Origin: CAYZXU01 sp964482535
GTDB lineage: Bacteria; Desulfobacterota; Desulfobacteria; Desulfobacterales; BuS5
Assembly (NCBI GenBank): GCA_964482535.1
Contig: CAYZXU010000086.1
Span: 1 to 10,119, forward strand
DNA length: 10,119 nucleotides
Direction of reading: 5' to 3'
Shown: positions 1-6,936 of the stretch, one piece after another
How the letters are laid out: every line of letters begins with the position of its first letter
Position numbering within the stretch: position 1 is the first letter of the stretch
Translations under genes and position numbers: made by a program
Notes under the pieces: generated by a model
The model's database searches: none
Seen by the model: the letters and a program-made list of their open reading frames with translations, nothing else
What the model was told of the DNA's origin: nothing

Positions 1-157
1 CGGTTTTGTGCTGTTTTATTATTTCCTGGTTTCCGATAAAATTCATTTTAAAAAGGTAAAAATTAAATCTGCTGATTGGGGTTTCCCTTGTCTCTGGTAA
101 ATTTGGCTTGGCATAAAATAATAAAGCCAAGTCTATAAATGAAAGTTCATACACCAT
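1..157 (-). CDS. Possible partial gene running off the left edge, unrecognised
   Basis: Reading leftward, this frame is open from position 220 to the window edge (about 73 codons), which is long for such AT-rich DNA. The translation is protein-like, with stretches such as ILFEVNDGMVYELSFIDLA and PISRFNFYLFKMNFIG. The first in-frame ATG is at 157. However, about 20 sensible-looking codons precede it back to an in-frame TAA at 221-223, so the true start is unclear: a non-ATG start, a missed frameshift or a decayed 5' end are all possible. No good ribosome binding site is seen before 157. A promoter-like TTGACA/TAATAT pair lies just upstream. I do not recognise the family. It could be a real gene cut by the window, a remnant, or chance. 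Confidence 0.35.
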   Translation of the reverse strand, partial: MVYELSFIDLALLFYAKPNLPETRETPISRFNFYLFKMNFIGNQEIIKQHKT

Positions 158-328
158 TCCGTCATTAACTTCAAATAGGATTTGGCAATTTTCATCGTTG
201 AAAAATATCTTGTTTACATATTAATTTTATGCTATTTTACTTGTCAAAAAGGTTAGGCAAAAGTTTGTTTTTGTGAAACCGTTGATATTTTAAAAAACAG
301 CTCTAACACCTTGGAAAATTAATAAATT
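158..328. other. Divergent intergenic region left of the amidohydrolase gene
   Basis: AT-rich DNA between the left-edge minus-strand frame and the plus-strand amidohydrolase gene. It holds the minus-strand promoter candidate at 218-247. I see no convincing plus-strand promoter for the amidohydrolase; the AT-rich stretch around 281-300 offers only poor -10-like matches without a properly spaced -35. No RNA gene or long repeat was seen. Confidence 0.5.
218..247 (-). promoter_or_regulatory. Candidate sigma70 promoter for the left-edge frame
   Basis: On the minus strand a perfect -35 TTGACA (242-247) is followed, after 18 bases, by TAATAT (218-223), a 4/6 match to the -10 consensus. Transcription would begin near 211 and run into the open frame that leaves the window. 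The right -35 and an acceptable spacing support it. The -10 is weak and the region is AT-rich, so chance is possible. Confidence 0.35.
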
Positions 329-1192
329 ATGATTATTGACAGCCATATCCATTTTATTACGCCCAAAATTATCGCAAATGTTTCAAAAAAGCCTGAGCTT
401 ATGGCAAAAATACATAGCAGGCTTGATAATATCGAAGCCAGAATAAGTATCCAGGCACTTGAAAAAGAGCTGAAAGAAGCCGGCGTTGCAGCCTGTCTTT
501 CTCTTCCCACTGCTCCTGCGAATACTGTCAAAAAGACTAATGCGGCTTATTATGAAATGACAAAAGAGACGGATATGCTCTATTGCGCAGGAACGCTCCA
601 TCCTGATTATCCGAATATTAAAGAAGAACTTGTCAGATTAAAGTCTCTATCTGTCAGAGCTATAAAATTCTGCACTTTTTCCCAGTGGTTTGATTTGAGA
701 GCGCCAAAGACACGGAGCATGTTTGATCAGATTCGTGATTTTAATGTAAATCAGGGAGCCGGTTTTTTTGTTATTCTGGATACTTTTTATATGTCGGACA
801 AATATTTCGGCACTCCCAATGAGTTCATGACTCTGCCGGAACGTTTTGGAGATTTGGTTACAACATATCCCGAAATTAATTTTATCGCTGCTCATATGGG
901 CGCTTTAACCGGTCCCGTTGATGAAGTCTGCAAATATCTGCCGCCAAAGGAAAACTTTTTTATGGATACTGCCAATGCTGCGCATACCCTTTCCATGGAA
1001 GAGTTTGTTCGGCTTCTTAAAATTTACGGCCCAAAACATATCCTCTTCGGAACGGACTGGCCGTGGTTTTACCATAAAGAAGAGATCGAGCTGATTAACG
1101 AGCGCTTAGATGCGGCAAACTTCAGCGATCAGGAAAAAGACAGGGTTTTTTGTGCAAATATAGCTGAACTTCTTAACATTAAAAGCCTGTAA
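329..1192 (+). CDS. Amidohydrolase-2 family metal-dependent hydrolase
   Basis: A 287-residue TIM-barrel protein of the amidohydrolase_2 (ACMSD-like) type, probably a cytoplasmic metal-dependent hydrolase or decarboxylase; the substrate cannot be told. The N-terminus MIIDSHIHF gives the metal-binding HxH (H6, H8) on strand 1. FIAAHMG (H189) matches the strand-6 His, and ILFGTDWPW (D243) the strand-8 Asp. At the place where the family normally has the strand-5 metal-ligand His, this protein reads VILDTF, so D151 may replace it. The length is normal. The start at 329 puts the HxH strand at the very N-terminus, as usual in the family; the upstream GGAAAA is only a weak ribosome binding site. The gene stands alone on the plus strand and converges on acnA, with 22 bases between the two stop codons and no clear terminator there. 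Confidence 0.85.
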   Translation: MIIDSHIHFITPKIIANVSKKPELMAKIHSRLDNIEARISIQALEKELKEAGVAACLSLPTAPANTVKKTNAAYYEMTKETDMLYCAGTLHPDYPNIKEELVRLKSLSVRAIKFCTFSQWFDLRAPKTRSMFDQIRDFNVNQGAGFFVILDTFYMSDKYFGTPNEFMTLPERFGDLVTTYPEINFIAAHMGALTGPVDEVCKYLPPKENFFMDTANAAHTLSMEEFVRLLKIYGPKHILFGTDWPWFYHKEEIELINERLDAANFSDQEKDRVFCANIAELLNIKSL

Positions 1193-1214
1193 TTTGAAAA
1201 TAAACCCCGCCTAT

Positions 1215-3863
1215 TTAATTTTTTATTATTTTTCTTAAAACAAAGGGCAATATGCCTCCATTTTCAAAATAGTCCACATCAACAGGAGTATCAAGCCTTG
1301 ACATTGCCTGAAAATTAATCTTAAAGCCGTCTTCTTTTACTGCTTTTACCTGCATAATTTTTCCTGGCTTCATATCCTCAATTCCGCTTATATAAAATGT
1401 TTCAGAGCCATCCAGTCCAAGGCTTTCCCATGAGTTGCCCTCCGTAAATACAAGGGGAAGTACGCCCATGCCAACCAGATTACTCCTGTGGATGCGCTCG
1501 AAAGACTTTGCGATGACAGCCCTTACTCCGAGAAGATTTGTTCCTTTTGCAGCCCAGTCCCTTGAAGAGCCTGTTCCGTACTCCACGCCTCCGAGAACAA
1601 TCAGCGGTACGTCTTCATCATTATATTTAACTGCTGCATCATAAATAAACATATCATCGCCATCAGGAAACTTCTTTGTATAGCTTCCCTCTTTTGGAGA
1701 AACCAGCCTGTTTTTCAGCCTTATATTTCCAAATGTGCCCCTCATCATCACTTCATGGTTCCCTCTTCTCGAGCCGTATGAATTAAAATTTGGCACCTCT
1801 ACATTTTTGCTGATCAGATACCGGCCTGCAGGATAACCTTCGGGTATTGCTCCGGCAGGAGAGATGTGATCCGTTGTAACTGAATCTCCAAGCAGAACCA
1901 GAACCCTTGCATCTTTAATTTCAGAGGGTTTGACAGGCTCTTTGCTGAAATTTTCAAAATATGTGGGTTTTTTTATATAAGTTGAATTATCATTCCACTT
2001 AAATGTTGTGCTTTCAGGGACTTCAAGGTCACTCCAGAATTTGTCACCTTCAAAAACATTCTCATAGGCTGTCTTGTACTGCTTATTTTTAACATAATTT
2101 TTCAGACAGTCTTTAATCTCTTTTGAAGACGGCCATATATCTTTCAGATAAACCGGCTGACCGTTGGGATCAAAAGCAAGGGGTCGGGCAGTCATATCAA
2201 TATCAATTCTGCCGGCTATGGCAAAAGCTACAACCAGCATAGGGGACGCAAGATAGTTTGTTTTTATATGCTGGTGTATTCTTGCCTCAAAATTTCTGTT
2301 TCCGGAAATAATCGAAGCCGTTGTCAGATCATTTTCCGAAATCAGTCTTTCAACTTCAGGGTGAAGAGGGCCGCTGTTGCCTATGCATGTTGCGCAGCCG
2401 AATCCTACGGTATGGAATCCAAGGGCTTCAAGGTATGGAAGCAGACCGGATTCTTCAAGGTAGTTAACTTTTGATCCTGGAGAAAGGGAGGTTTTAACAA
2501 AACACGGAACCTTAAGCCCGCATTCCACTGCTTTTTTTGCAAGAAGTCCCGCACCAAGCATAACATAAGGATTAGAGGTGTTTGTGCAGGAAGCAATGGC
2601 GGCTATTACAATGCTCCCGTCTCCAAATTTTTCCTTTCTGCCGTTTATCTCGATATCTTCGTTATATCGGCGCTTGTTCCCAAGCACACCGTCAAAATGC
2701 TTCCTGATCTCATTTAGACAGATCCTGTCCTTGGGTCTGGCAGGTCCTGCCAGGGACGGTTCAACCGTTGACAGATCGAATTCCACTACTTTTGTATAGT
2801 CAGGCACCTGATCTTCTGTATAAAAAAGACCAATTGCCTTTGTAAAAATTTCAACGAGGTCCGCATTATCACCTCTGTTTGTCTCCCTTAGATAGTCAAC
2901 CGTTTTCTCATCAACCGGGAAAAACCCCATAGTGGCTCCATATTCCGGGCTCATGTTGGCAATGGTTGCCCTGTCCGGTATTGAAAGAGCCTTGATTCCA
3001 GGTCCAAAGAATTCTACAAATTTTTCAACCACGTTATGCTGCCTTAACAGCTCGGTAATTGTAAGCACGATATCCGTTGCGGTAATATTTTCTTTTGGCA
3101 AGCCCATTAGCCTGACACCAATAACTTCCGGTATTGACATATAGTAAGGCTCCCCAAGCATAACCGCTTCGGCCTCAATTCCCCCGACTCCCCAGCCCAT
3201 TACCCCTATGCCATTGATCATTGTTGTGTGGGAATCAGTCCCCACAACTGTGTCAGGAAAGGCTACAGGAGTTTTTTCAGAATTGCAGGTCATTACAACC
3301 CGCCCGAGAAATTCAAGATTTACCTGGTGGCATATACCTGAATTCGGCGGAATAACCTTGAAATTATCAAAGCTTTTTTGCGCCCATTTAAGCAAAAAAT
3401 ATCTTTCCAAATTTCTTTCATACTCTTTGGCAACATTCTTTTCTAAAGATTCTGAGGTGCCGAAATAATCAACCTGTACAGAATGATCAATTATTAGCTC
3501 AACAGGAATAAAAGGGTTTATTTTTTTGGGATCCGCTCCAAGCTCTTGAAGTGCATCACGCATTACAGCAAGATCAACAACAGCCGGAACACCTGTGAAA
3601 TCCTGCATAAGAACACGGGCCGGATAGTATGGTATTTCAACAGGCTCATCATATCTGTTTTTCCACTTTGCCACATTAATAACATCCTCTTGTTTTACAA
3701 TGCGACCATCGAATTTTCTCAGCAGGTTTTCAACAAGTATTCTTATGGAAAATGGGAGCCTTTTTATATCTGCGATTCCCTTTTCTTCAAGAATATTTAT
3801 ATCAAAAACAGTATATTCATTATCTTTAACCTTGATCTTTCTTGAGTATTCAGCCTTGTTCAT
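1215..3863 (-). CDS. acnA: Aconitate hydratase (AcnA type)
   Basis: An 882-residue aconitase, close to the usual length of about 890 for the AcnA/IRP1 class; it interconverts citrate and isocitrate in the TCA cycle in the cytoplasm. The three [4Fe-4S] ligands are visible as ASCTNTSNP (C426) and GFGCATCIGNSGP (C490, C493). Other family blocks include VVGTDSHTTMINGIGVMGWGVGG (about 207-228), SLSPGSKV (459-466), the swivelling domain motif DSVTTDHISPAGAIP (660-674) and YGTGSSRDWAAKG (762-774). Start: GGAGG lies 4 bases before the ATG at 3863. The gap to the upstream lemA-like gene is only 38 bases, with no promoter or terminator seen, so it is probably the last gene of the nucleotidyltransferase-like/TPM/LemA transcription unit. 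No frameshift or missing active-site residue was seen. Confidence 0.97.
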   Translation of the reverse strand: MNKAEYSRKIKVKDNEYTVFDINILEEKGIADIKRLPFSIRILVENLLRKFDGRIVKQEDVINVAKWKNRYDEPVEIPYYPARVLMQDFTGVPAVVDLAVMRDALQELGADPKKINPFIPVELIIDHSVQVDYFGTSESLEKNVAKEYERNLERYFLLKWAQKSFDNFKVIPPNSGICHQVNLEFLGRVVMTCNSEKTPVAFPDTVVGTDSHTTMINGIGVMGWGVGGIEAEAVMLGEPYYMSIPEVIGVRLMGLPKENITATDIVLTITELLRQHNVVEKFVEFFGPGIKALSIPDRATIANMSPEYGATMGFFPVDEKTVDYLRETNRGDNADLVEIFTKAIGLFYTEDQVPDYTKVVEFDLSTVEPSLAGPARPKDRICLNEIRKHFDGVLGNKRRYNEDIEINGRKEKFGDGSIVIAAIASCTNTSNPYVMLGAGLLAKKAVECGLKVPCFVKTSLSPGSKVNYLEESGLLPYLEALGFHTVGFGCATCIGNSGPLHPEVERLISENDLTTASIISGNRNFEARIHQHIKTNYLASPMLVVAFAIAGRIDIDMTARPLAFDPNGQPVYLKDIWPSSKEIKDCLKNYVKNKQYKTAYENVFEGDKFWSDLEVPESTTFKWNDNSTYIKKPTYFENFSKEPVKPSEIKDARVLVLLGDSVTTDHISPAGAIPEGYPAGRYLISKNVEVPNFNSYGSRRGNHEVMMRGTFGNIRLKNRLVSPKEGSYTKKFPDGDDMFIYDAAVKYNDEDVPLIVLGGVEYGTGSSRDWAAKGTNLLGVRAVIAKSFERIHRSNLVGMGVLPLVFTEGNSWESLGLDGSETFYISGIEDMKPGKIMQVKAVKEDGFKINFQAMSRLDTPVDVDYFENGGILPFVLRKIIKN

Positions 3864-3901
3864 TAATCCTCCGGAATAGAGTATATGCTTTTTTTATAAA
3901 A

Positions 3902-4477
3902 TTAAAATTTGACCCCTGGCGCTGCTTTTTGAGCTTCAGGTATTTCATAATATTCAGCGTTGGAAACTCCGGCGAATGATGCATATAATCTCCCAACAAA
4001 TGTTCTTATATAGGTATTTAACATCTGTACGGACTCATTATACCTTTTGCGCTCAACCGCTATTCTATTCTCTGTTCCTTCAAGACTGTCCTGGAGCTTT
4101 AAAAAGGATTCATTTGCTTTAAGCTGGGGATAAGTCTCCTTTAAAACAAGCAGCCTTGAAAGAACCCCTTCAAGACGGTTAGCGCCTTCAACCTTATCTT
4201 TCAGGGTCTTTGCCTGAAAATATTTGGTTCTTGCTTCAGCAATATTTTCAAAGAGTTCTTTTTCATGTACTGCATATCCCTTTACGGTTTCAACGAGATT
4301 AGGGATAAGGTCAAATCTTCGTTTAAGCTGGTTTTCAACCTGTGCCCATTTCCCCTTAACATTTTCATCCATTGCAACAACATTATTATAACCGCTGATA
4401 AGTTTTCCGCCCACAACAATTACAAACAGCAAAATTACTGCAAGAATTATAAGGCCTGTTTTAAGTGCTTTTGACAT
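3902..4477 (-). CDS. lemA: LemA family membrane protein
   Basis: A 191-residue LemA protein, the usual size. A short basic N-terminus is followed by one membrane segment (about 7-24). A long, mostly helical domain then carries the family blocks YNNVVAMDENVKGKWAQVEN (30-49), LKRRFDLIPNLVETVKGYA (51-69) and RIAVERKRYNESVQMLN (138-154). The molecular role of LemA is poorly known; it is an envelope protein often encoded beside TPM-domain proteins, as here, where the TPM gene lies 65 bases upstream on the same strand. The start at 4477 is preceded by a run of six G (minus strand) only 3 bases away, an unusual close and G-only ribosome binding site. acnA follows after 38 bases. The family call is secure; the function is open. 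Confidence 0.93.
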   Translation of the reverse strand: MSKALKTGLIILAVILLFVIVVGGKLISGYNNVVAMDENVKGKWAQVENQLKRRFDLIPNLVETVKGYAVHEKELFENIAEARTKYFQAKTLKDKVEGANRLEGVLSRLLVLKETYPQLKANESFLKLQDSLEGTENRIAVERKRYNESVQMLNTYIRTFVGRLYASFAGVSNAEYYEIPEAQKAAPGVKF

Positions 4478-4480
4478 ATT

Positions 4481-4486
4481 CCCCCC
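4481..4486 (-). promoter_or_regulatory. Unusual G6 ribosome binding site of the LemA gene
   Basis: The minus strand reads GGGGGGAATATG at the LemA start. The G run would pair with the CCUCC of 16S rRNA only through a G-U wobble, and it sits 3 bases from the ATG, closer than the usual 5-9. No better GGAG-like site is nearby, and the alignment of the family's N-terminal membrane segment supports this start. Confidence 0.5.
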
Positions 4487-4542
4487 ACAATTATTAATTA
4501 TGCCTGAATTTCAATCAGATTTGTTATCAAAAATTAAAAATA

Positions 4543-5325
4543 CTACCAGCCTCCGGATGCTCCGCCACCTCCGAAGCCTCCACCGCCGCCGCTAAAGCCG
4601 CCGCCTCCACTGAAGCCTCCTCCACCTCCCCAGCCGCCTCTTCTTCCACCCATTGATGAAAGAAGCAGGAGGGTGATAAAAAGCTTCGGGTTTCGAATAA
4701 AAAGAATAATCATAATTATAATAAACAGGACAGAGACTATTTTGCCCATAAGCCCAACAGGCTGTTTTCTTATCTGCCTGTTATAGGATCTTGATATTAC
4801 AGGCATGCCTGTAATCTTACACCCTGCATCATCGGCAATCATGTTTGCCATGAAAACAGAGGCTGTATAGATGCCTTTTGCATATTGTCCCTGCCTGAAG
4901 TATGGAACAAGCACTTTGCGGCCTATGCTCCCGGCCATGCTGTCCGGCATAATGCCTTCAAGCCCGTATCCAACTTCTATCCTGTACTTCCTCTCTTTAA
5001 TTGCCACAAGCAGCAAAAGGCCGTTATCCTTTTCTTTTTGCCCAAGTCTCCATTTGTTGTGAGCAATATTTATTGACAGGTCTTCAATTGATTCACCTTC
5101 AAGACTTTTGATGGTTAAAACAACAAATTGTGCACCTGTTTTATTCTCAAGTTCACTCAGGTATCTTGCGAGTTTTGCCTCATAGGTGTTGTCAAGAACA
5201 CCTGCAAGATCCACAACATGTCCCCGGGGCATTTGAGGTATTTTTACTGCATGGGACAAAGGTATAACAGTTGAGAAAAAAATCAGGATTATTAAAAAAA
5301 GAAAATATTTATACGCTGATTTCAT
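4543..5325 (-). CDS. TPM domain protein (YgcG family) with Gly-rich tail
   Basis: A 260-residue envelope protein. A signal peptide (about 1-26, hydrophobic core FLFLIILIFFSTVIPL, likely cut after SHA) is followed by a TPM domain (about 35-165, with VVDLAGVLDN, FVVLTIKSLEGESIED, NGLLLLVAIKERKYRIEVGYGLEG and MPDSMAGSIGR). Next come a hydrophobic membrane stretch (about 192-225) and a tail almost entirely of Gly with Phe, Ser and Trp. TPM proteins have been linked to membrane-protein repair (photosystem II in plants) and acid phosphatase activity; the bacterial role is unclear. Start choice: the frame is open back to 5412, but the ATG at 5325 gives a clean signal peptide and has GGAG 9 bases upstream, so I take it. 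It overlaps the end of the upstream gene by 17 nt. A LemA gene follows, the usual partner of this family. Confidence 0.92.
   Translation of the reverse strand: MKSAYKYFLFLIILIFFSTVIPLSHAVKIPQMPRGHVVDLAGVLDNTYEAKLARYLSELENKTGAQFVVLTIKSLEGESIEDLSINIAHNKWRLGQKEKDNGLLLLVAIKERKYRIEVGYGLEGIMPDSMAGSIGRKVLVPYFRQGQYAKGIYTASVFMANMIADDAGCKITGMPVISRSYNRQIRKQPVGLMGKIVSVLFIIIMIILFIRNPKLFITLLLLSSMGGRRGGWGGGGGFSGGGGFSGGGGGFGGGGASGGW
4546..4650 (-). repeat. Low-complexity glycine repeat within the TPM gene
   Basis: About 35 codons encode a tail built of Gly4-6 blocks separated by Phe-Ser, Phe, Ala-Ser and ending in Gly-Gly-Trp. The DNA is an imperfect GGN repeat and is GC-rich compared with its surroundings, so its length may vary between strains by slippage. 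Such tails are common at the C-terminus of TPM proteins. Confidence 0.75.
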
Positions 5326-6043
5326 CTGTAAGATCTCCGAGTCTTTCAATGGATTGATAATATTCTTCAAAAATTCTATCCAGATTTTTTGCAGTAAACT
5401 TTGCCTTTGCATTTTTTGCCATCAGTATTGACATGAAAACAGCCTTGTCTATACCGGTTAATTTTTCAAGGGATATTAAAACATCTTTGCTTGACTCAGG
5501 TGGATTATCACCGTGCAAAACAATAATTCCCCTGAAAAGGACAATAAAATCATCAATGGAATTTATAAACTGTTCTGTAAGTAATTTTATATTTCCGGAA
5601 GCTGAAATATAGCTCTGCCTGAGTACTGCCAGCTTCACCTTAAGCTCTCTTTCGCATTGATGCCTTAAGTCTGATATATTAATTTCAATGTCCTTAAATA
5701 TATCGTTTCCGAAAATGGTTTTATGGTAAAGTTTAATATTCAAAAATTCCAGAGGAAAGACATCAAGAGACTTTTCAACGTATTCCCCTGTCATTATTAA
5801 AGGTGCTGTTATCTGTTTTTTTCCGAACTTTTTCCCTAAGGGCGCAAGAATTTCCAGAAATTTCAAGTCCATGCTTTTAAGTACAAATATGGAATTGATT
5901 TTTGATGTTTTAAGATCAAAATCATCTGTAATAACGCTTCCAACAATATGGACAGAGTCGATTTTATCCTTGTAATTATTTAAAATATATTCAAGAAACG
6001 GATTGTATTTTGATAATACTTTTTGCAGATTCTGCTCATGCAT
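5309..6043 (-). CDS. Nucleotidyltransferase-fold-like protein, probably inactive
   Basis: A 244-residue soluble protein without signal peptide. Residues 28-58 (IDSVHIVGSVITDDFDLKTS then KINSIFVLKS) have the shape of the Pol-beta/MNT nucleotidyltransferase core: strand, Gly-Ser turn (G35, S36), then a strand where the family has the metal-binding D-x-D. Here that position reads SKINS, so both acids appear replaced (Lys, Asn). A later block SLDVFPLEFLNIK (92-104) could be the third strand. The C-terminal half (about 125-240) is helical, with ERELKVKLAVLRQSYI. It could be a pseudo-enzyme or a binding protein; the substrate is unknown. Start: GGAGG lies 5 bases before the ATG at 6043. It is first in the probable operon with the TPM, LemA and acnA genes and ends inside the TPM gene start. 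The family assignment is inference from pattern only. Confidence 0.6.
   Translation of the reverse strand: MHEQNLQKVLSKYNPFLEYILNNYKDKIDSVHIVGSVITDDFDLKTSKINSIFVLKSMDLKFLEILAPLGKKFGKKQITAPLIMTGEYVEKSLDVFPLEFLNIKLYHKTIFGNDIFKDIEINISDLRHQCERELKVKLAVLRQSYISASGNIKLLTEQFINSIDDFIVLFRGIIVLHGDNPPESSKDVLISLEKLTGIDKAVFMSILMAKNAKAKFTAKNLDRIFEEYYQSIERLGDLTDEISV
5335..5338 (-). promoter_or_regulatory. Ribosome binding site fixing the TPM protein start
   Basis: GGAG on the minus strand, 9 bases before the ATG at 5325 and inside the coding end of the upstream gene. The longer frame starting at 5412 would put 29 polar, non-signal residues ahead of a perfect signal peptide, so this site decides the start. 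Confidence 0.6.
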
Positions 6044-6162
6044 TTTAACCTCCAGGCTGATACAGGCAACAGGATATATGTTTGCCTTGTTGAATTATGA
6101 ATTAGTTAGTTTTTGAATATGATAAAGATGATTTTTTCGAAAAGCCCACAAATTTTCCACGA

Positions 6163-6191
6163 AATATAGAGTATTGATACACCCATGTCAA
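6163..6191 (-). promoter_or_regulatory. Strong sigma70 promoter for the TPM/LemA/acnA cluster
   Basis: Perfect -35 TTGACA (6186-6191), 17-base spacer, -10 TATATT (6163-6168, 5/6). Transcription would begin near 6156, giving a leader of about 112 bases before the nucleotidyltransferase-like gene. It is the best promoter in the window and lies in the only large gap ahead of this gene cluster. Confidence 0.65.
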
Positions 6192-6195
6192 GGAA

Positions 6196-6209
6196 CAAGG
6201 CGAGCCTTG
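6196..6209. promoter_or_regulatory. Small inverted repeat just upstream of the -35
   Basis: CAAGG-CGAG-CCTTG: a 5-bp stem with a 4-base centre (6 bp if the centre is read as GA), starting 5 bases upstream of the TTGACA. A second overlapping pair, TCAAGG (6188-6193) and CCTTGA (6205-6210), covers the -35 itself. It could be a regulator site; no regulator is known. Confidence 0.3.
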
Positions 6210-6441
6210 AATATTCGATATAAGTCGGAGCAATAAATAAAAGAATATAAGAAAATGACCGTTGGAGCTTAACGACTGGTTGCCGGTTGACAGTTGATGG
6301 GAAGCTGTTATTTGTAGCTTTGTTGAACCGTCACAACTATGACTGGATATGCTAAGATCGCTATCATAATTCCAATTTTCGTTGTCTTCTTATATCAAAT
6401 ATCCAGTTCTTTAAAAGGGATGGTTGCGCCAAGAATCAGTG

Positions 6442-6936
6442 TTATTTTGATTTTTTTTCGAAATTTATTGTTTCTTTTTGTATCGGATCCGGACGAACAC
6501 CTTGCTTGTCCAGGCGAGAAGCTGTTTTACAGGCAATAATAATAAATTGGTGATTGAATTGGTAATTTTCGTTGAAATGAATACGAAGCATGGATTGGAT
6601 ATAATCCATAAATGGTACGGATGAGTATAATTGATTACCACCTGTTTGTTTATAGGTTTTTTTCAATTCGCAAAACAGGGCAACTGGTTTACCCTTTTGT
6701 CGCGGAATGAGTATCAGATAGTCGCATATTTTATTGTAGCCACTGTCCTTGCTGATTAAACTGCTGTGTGGACCTTTCCCAAGATTGATTACCGATATAT
6801 TCTTTGAGTCAATTCCGGTTAGTTCAACCGGATATCGGTCTTTACCTTGCCCTCCTTTTAATGATATGTTGCCATCCTTAACTTTAGACAGACAGTTTGT
6901 GACCAGCAGTTTTTGCAAATGATTGTGTAATTTCAT
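6442..6936 (-). CDS. Small PD-(D/E)XK nuclease-like protein, partner of the ATPase
   Basis: A 164-residue soluble protein that I do not recognise by name. The central block YNKICDYLILIP (67-78) and PVALFCELKKTYKQ (84-97) gives D72-x17-E90-x-K92 on two predicted strands, the signature of the PD-(D/E)XK nuclease fold. Q102 and Y104 follow, as in many such nucleases, and FIIIACKT (131-138) looks like the next core strand. It is therefore probably a DNA or RNA nuclease subunit; this is inference from the motif. Its ATG shares one base with the TAA of the upstream ATPase gene (TAATG), so the two are translationally coupled. The ribosome binding site is weak (GTGGAA). The 3' end has a run of eight A, where a -1 shift would replace the last two residues by IKITLILGATIPFKELDI and end at 6395 (180 residues); this looks like a natural C-terminal strand. 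The gene may thus be frameshifted, programmed or mis-sequenced. Confidence 0.7.
   Translation of the reverse strand: MKLHNHLQKLLVTNCLSKVKDGNISLKGGQGKDRYPVELTGIDSKNISVINLGKGPHSSLISKDSGYNKICDYLILIPRQKGKPVALFCELKKTYKQTGGNQLYSSVPFMDYIQSMLRIHFNENYQFNHQFIIIACKTASRLDKQGVRPDPIQKETINFEKKSK

Larger units (their letters stand above)
6044..6441. other. Gene-free region between the nuclease module and the TPM cluster
   Basis: About 400 bases without a convincing gene. It holds the promoter at 6163-6191 and two small dyads. CAAGG-CGAG-CCTTG (6196-6209) sits directly upstream of the -35. AGGCAA-N12-TTGCCT (6064-6087) lies in the leader of the nucleotidyltransferase-like gene. The segment 6395-6441 continues the nuclease gene in a shifted frame. 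No terminator with a T run was found after the nuclease gene, and no RNA gene was recognised. Confidence 0.55.

Noticed and set aside
133..195. 20-codon frame downstream of the left-edge promoter, possible leader peptide
   Set aside because: No ribosome binding site, no attenuator-like structure, and it overlaps the longer open frame in a different phase.
1193..1214. Bidirectional terminator between the convergent amidohydrolase and acnA genes
   Set aside because: Only a 5-bp AAATA/TATTT pairing is present, with no stable GC stem.
5326..5412. N-terminal extension of the TPM protein by 29 residues
   Set aside because: The extension lies within the upstream gene, precedes a clean signal peptide, and the downstream ATG has a good GGAG.
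6268..6329. Integron attC-like ends (GCTTAAC and GTTGAAC about 60 bases apart)
   Set aside because: The flanking arms are not complementary beyond the short cores and no integrase is present; chance match.
6339..6539. 66-codon plus-strand frame with a hydrophobic start
   Set aside because: Half of it lies antisense to the nuclease-like gene; no ribosome binding site, and the A8/T8 run creates the Phe/Leu stretch.
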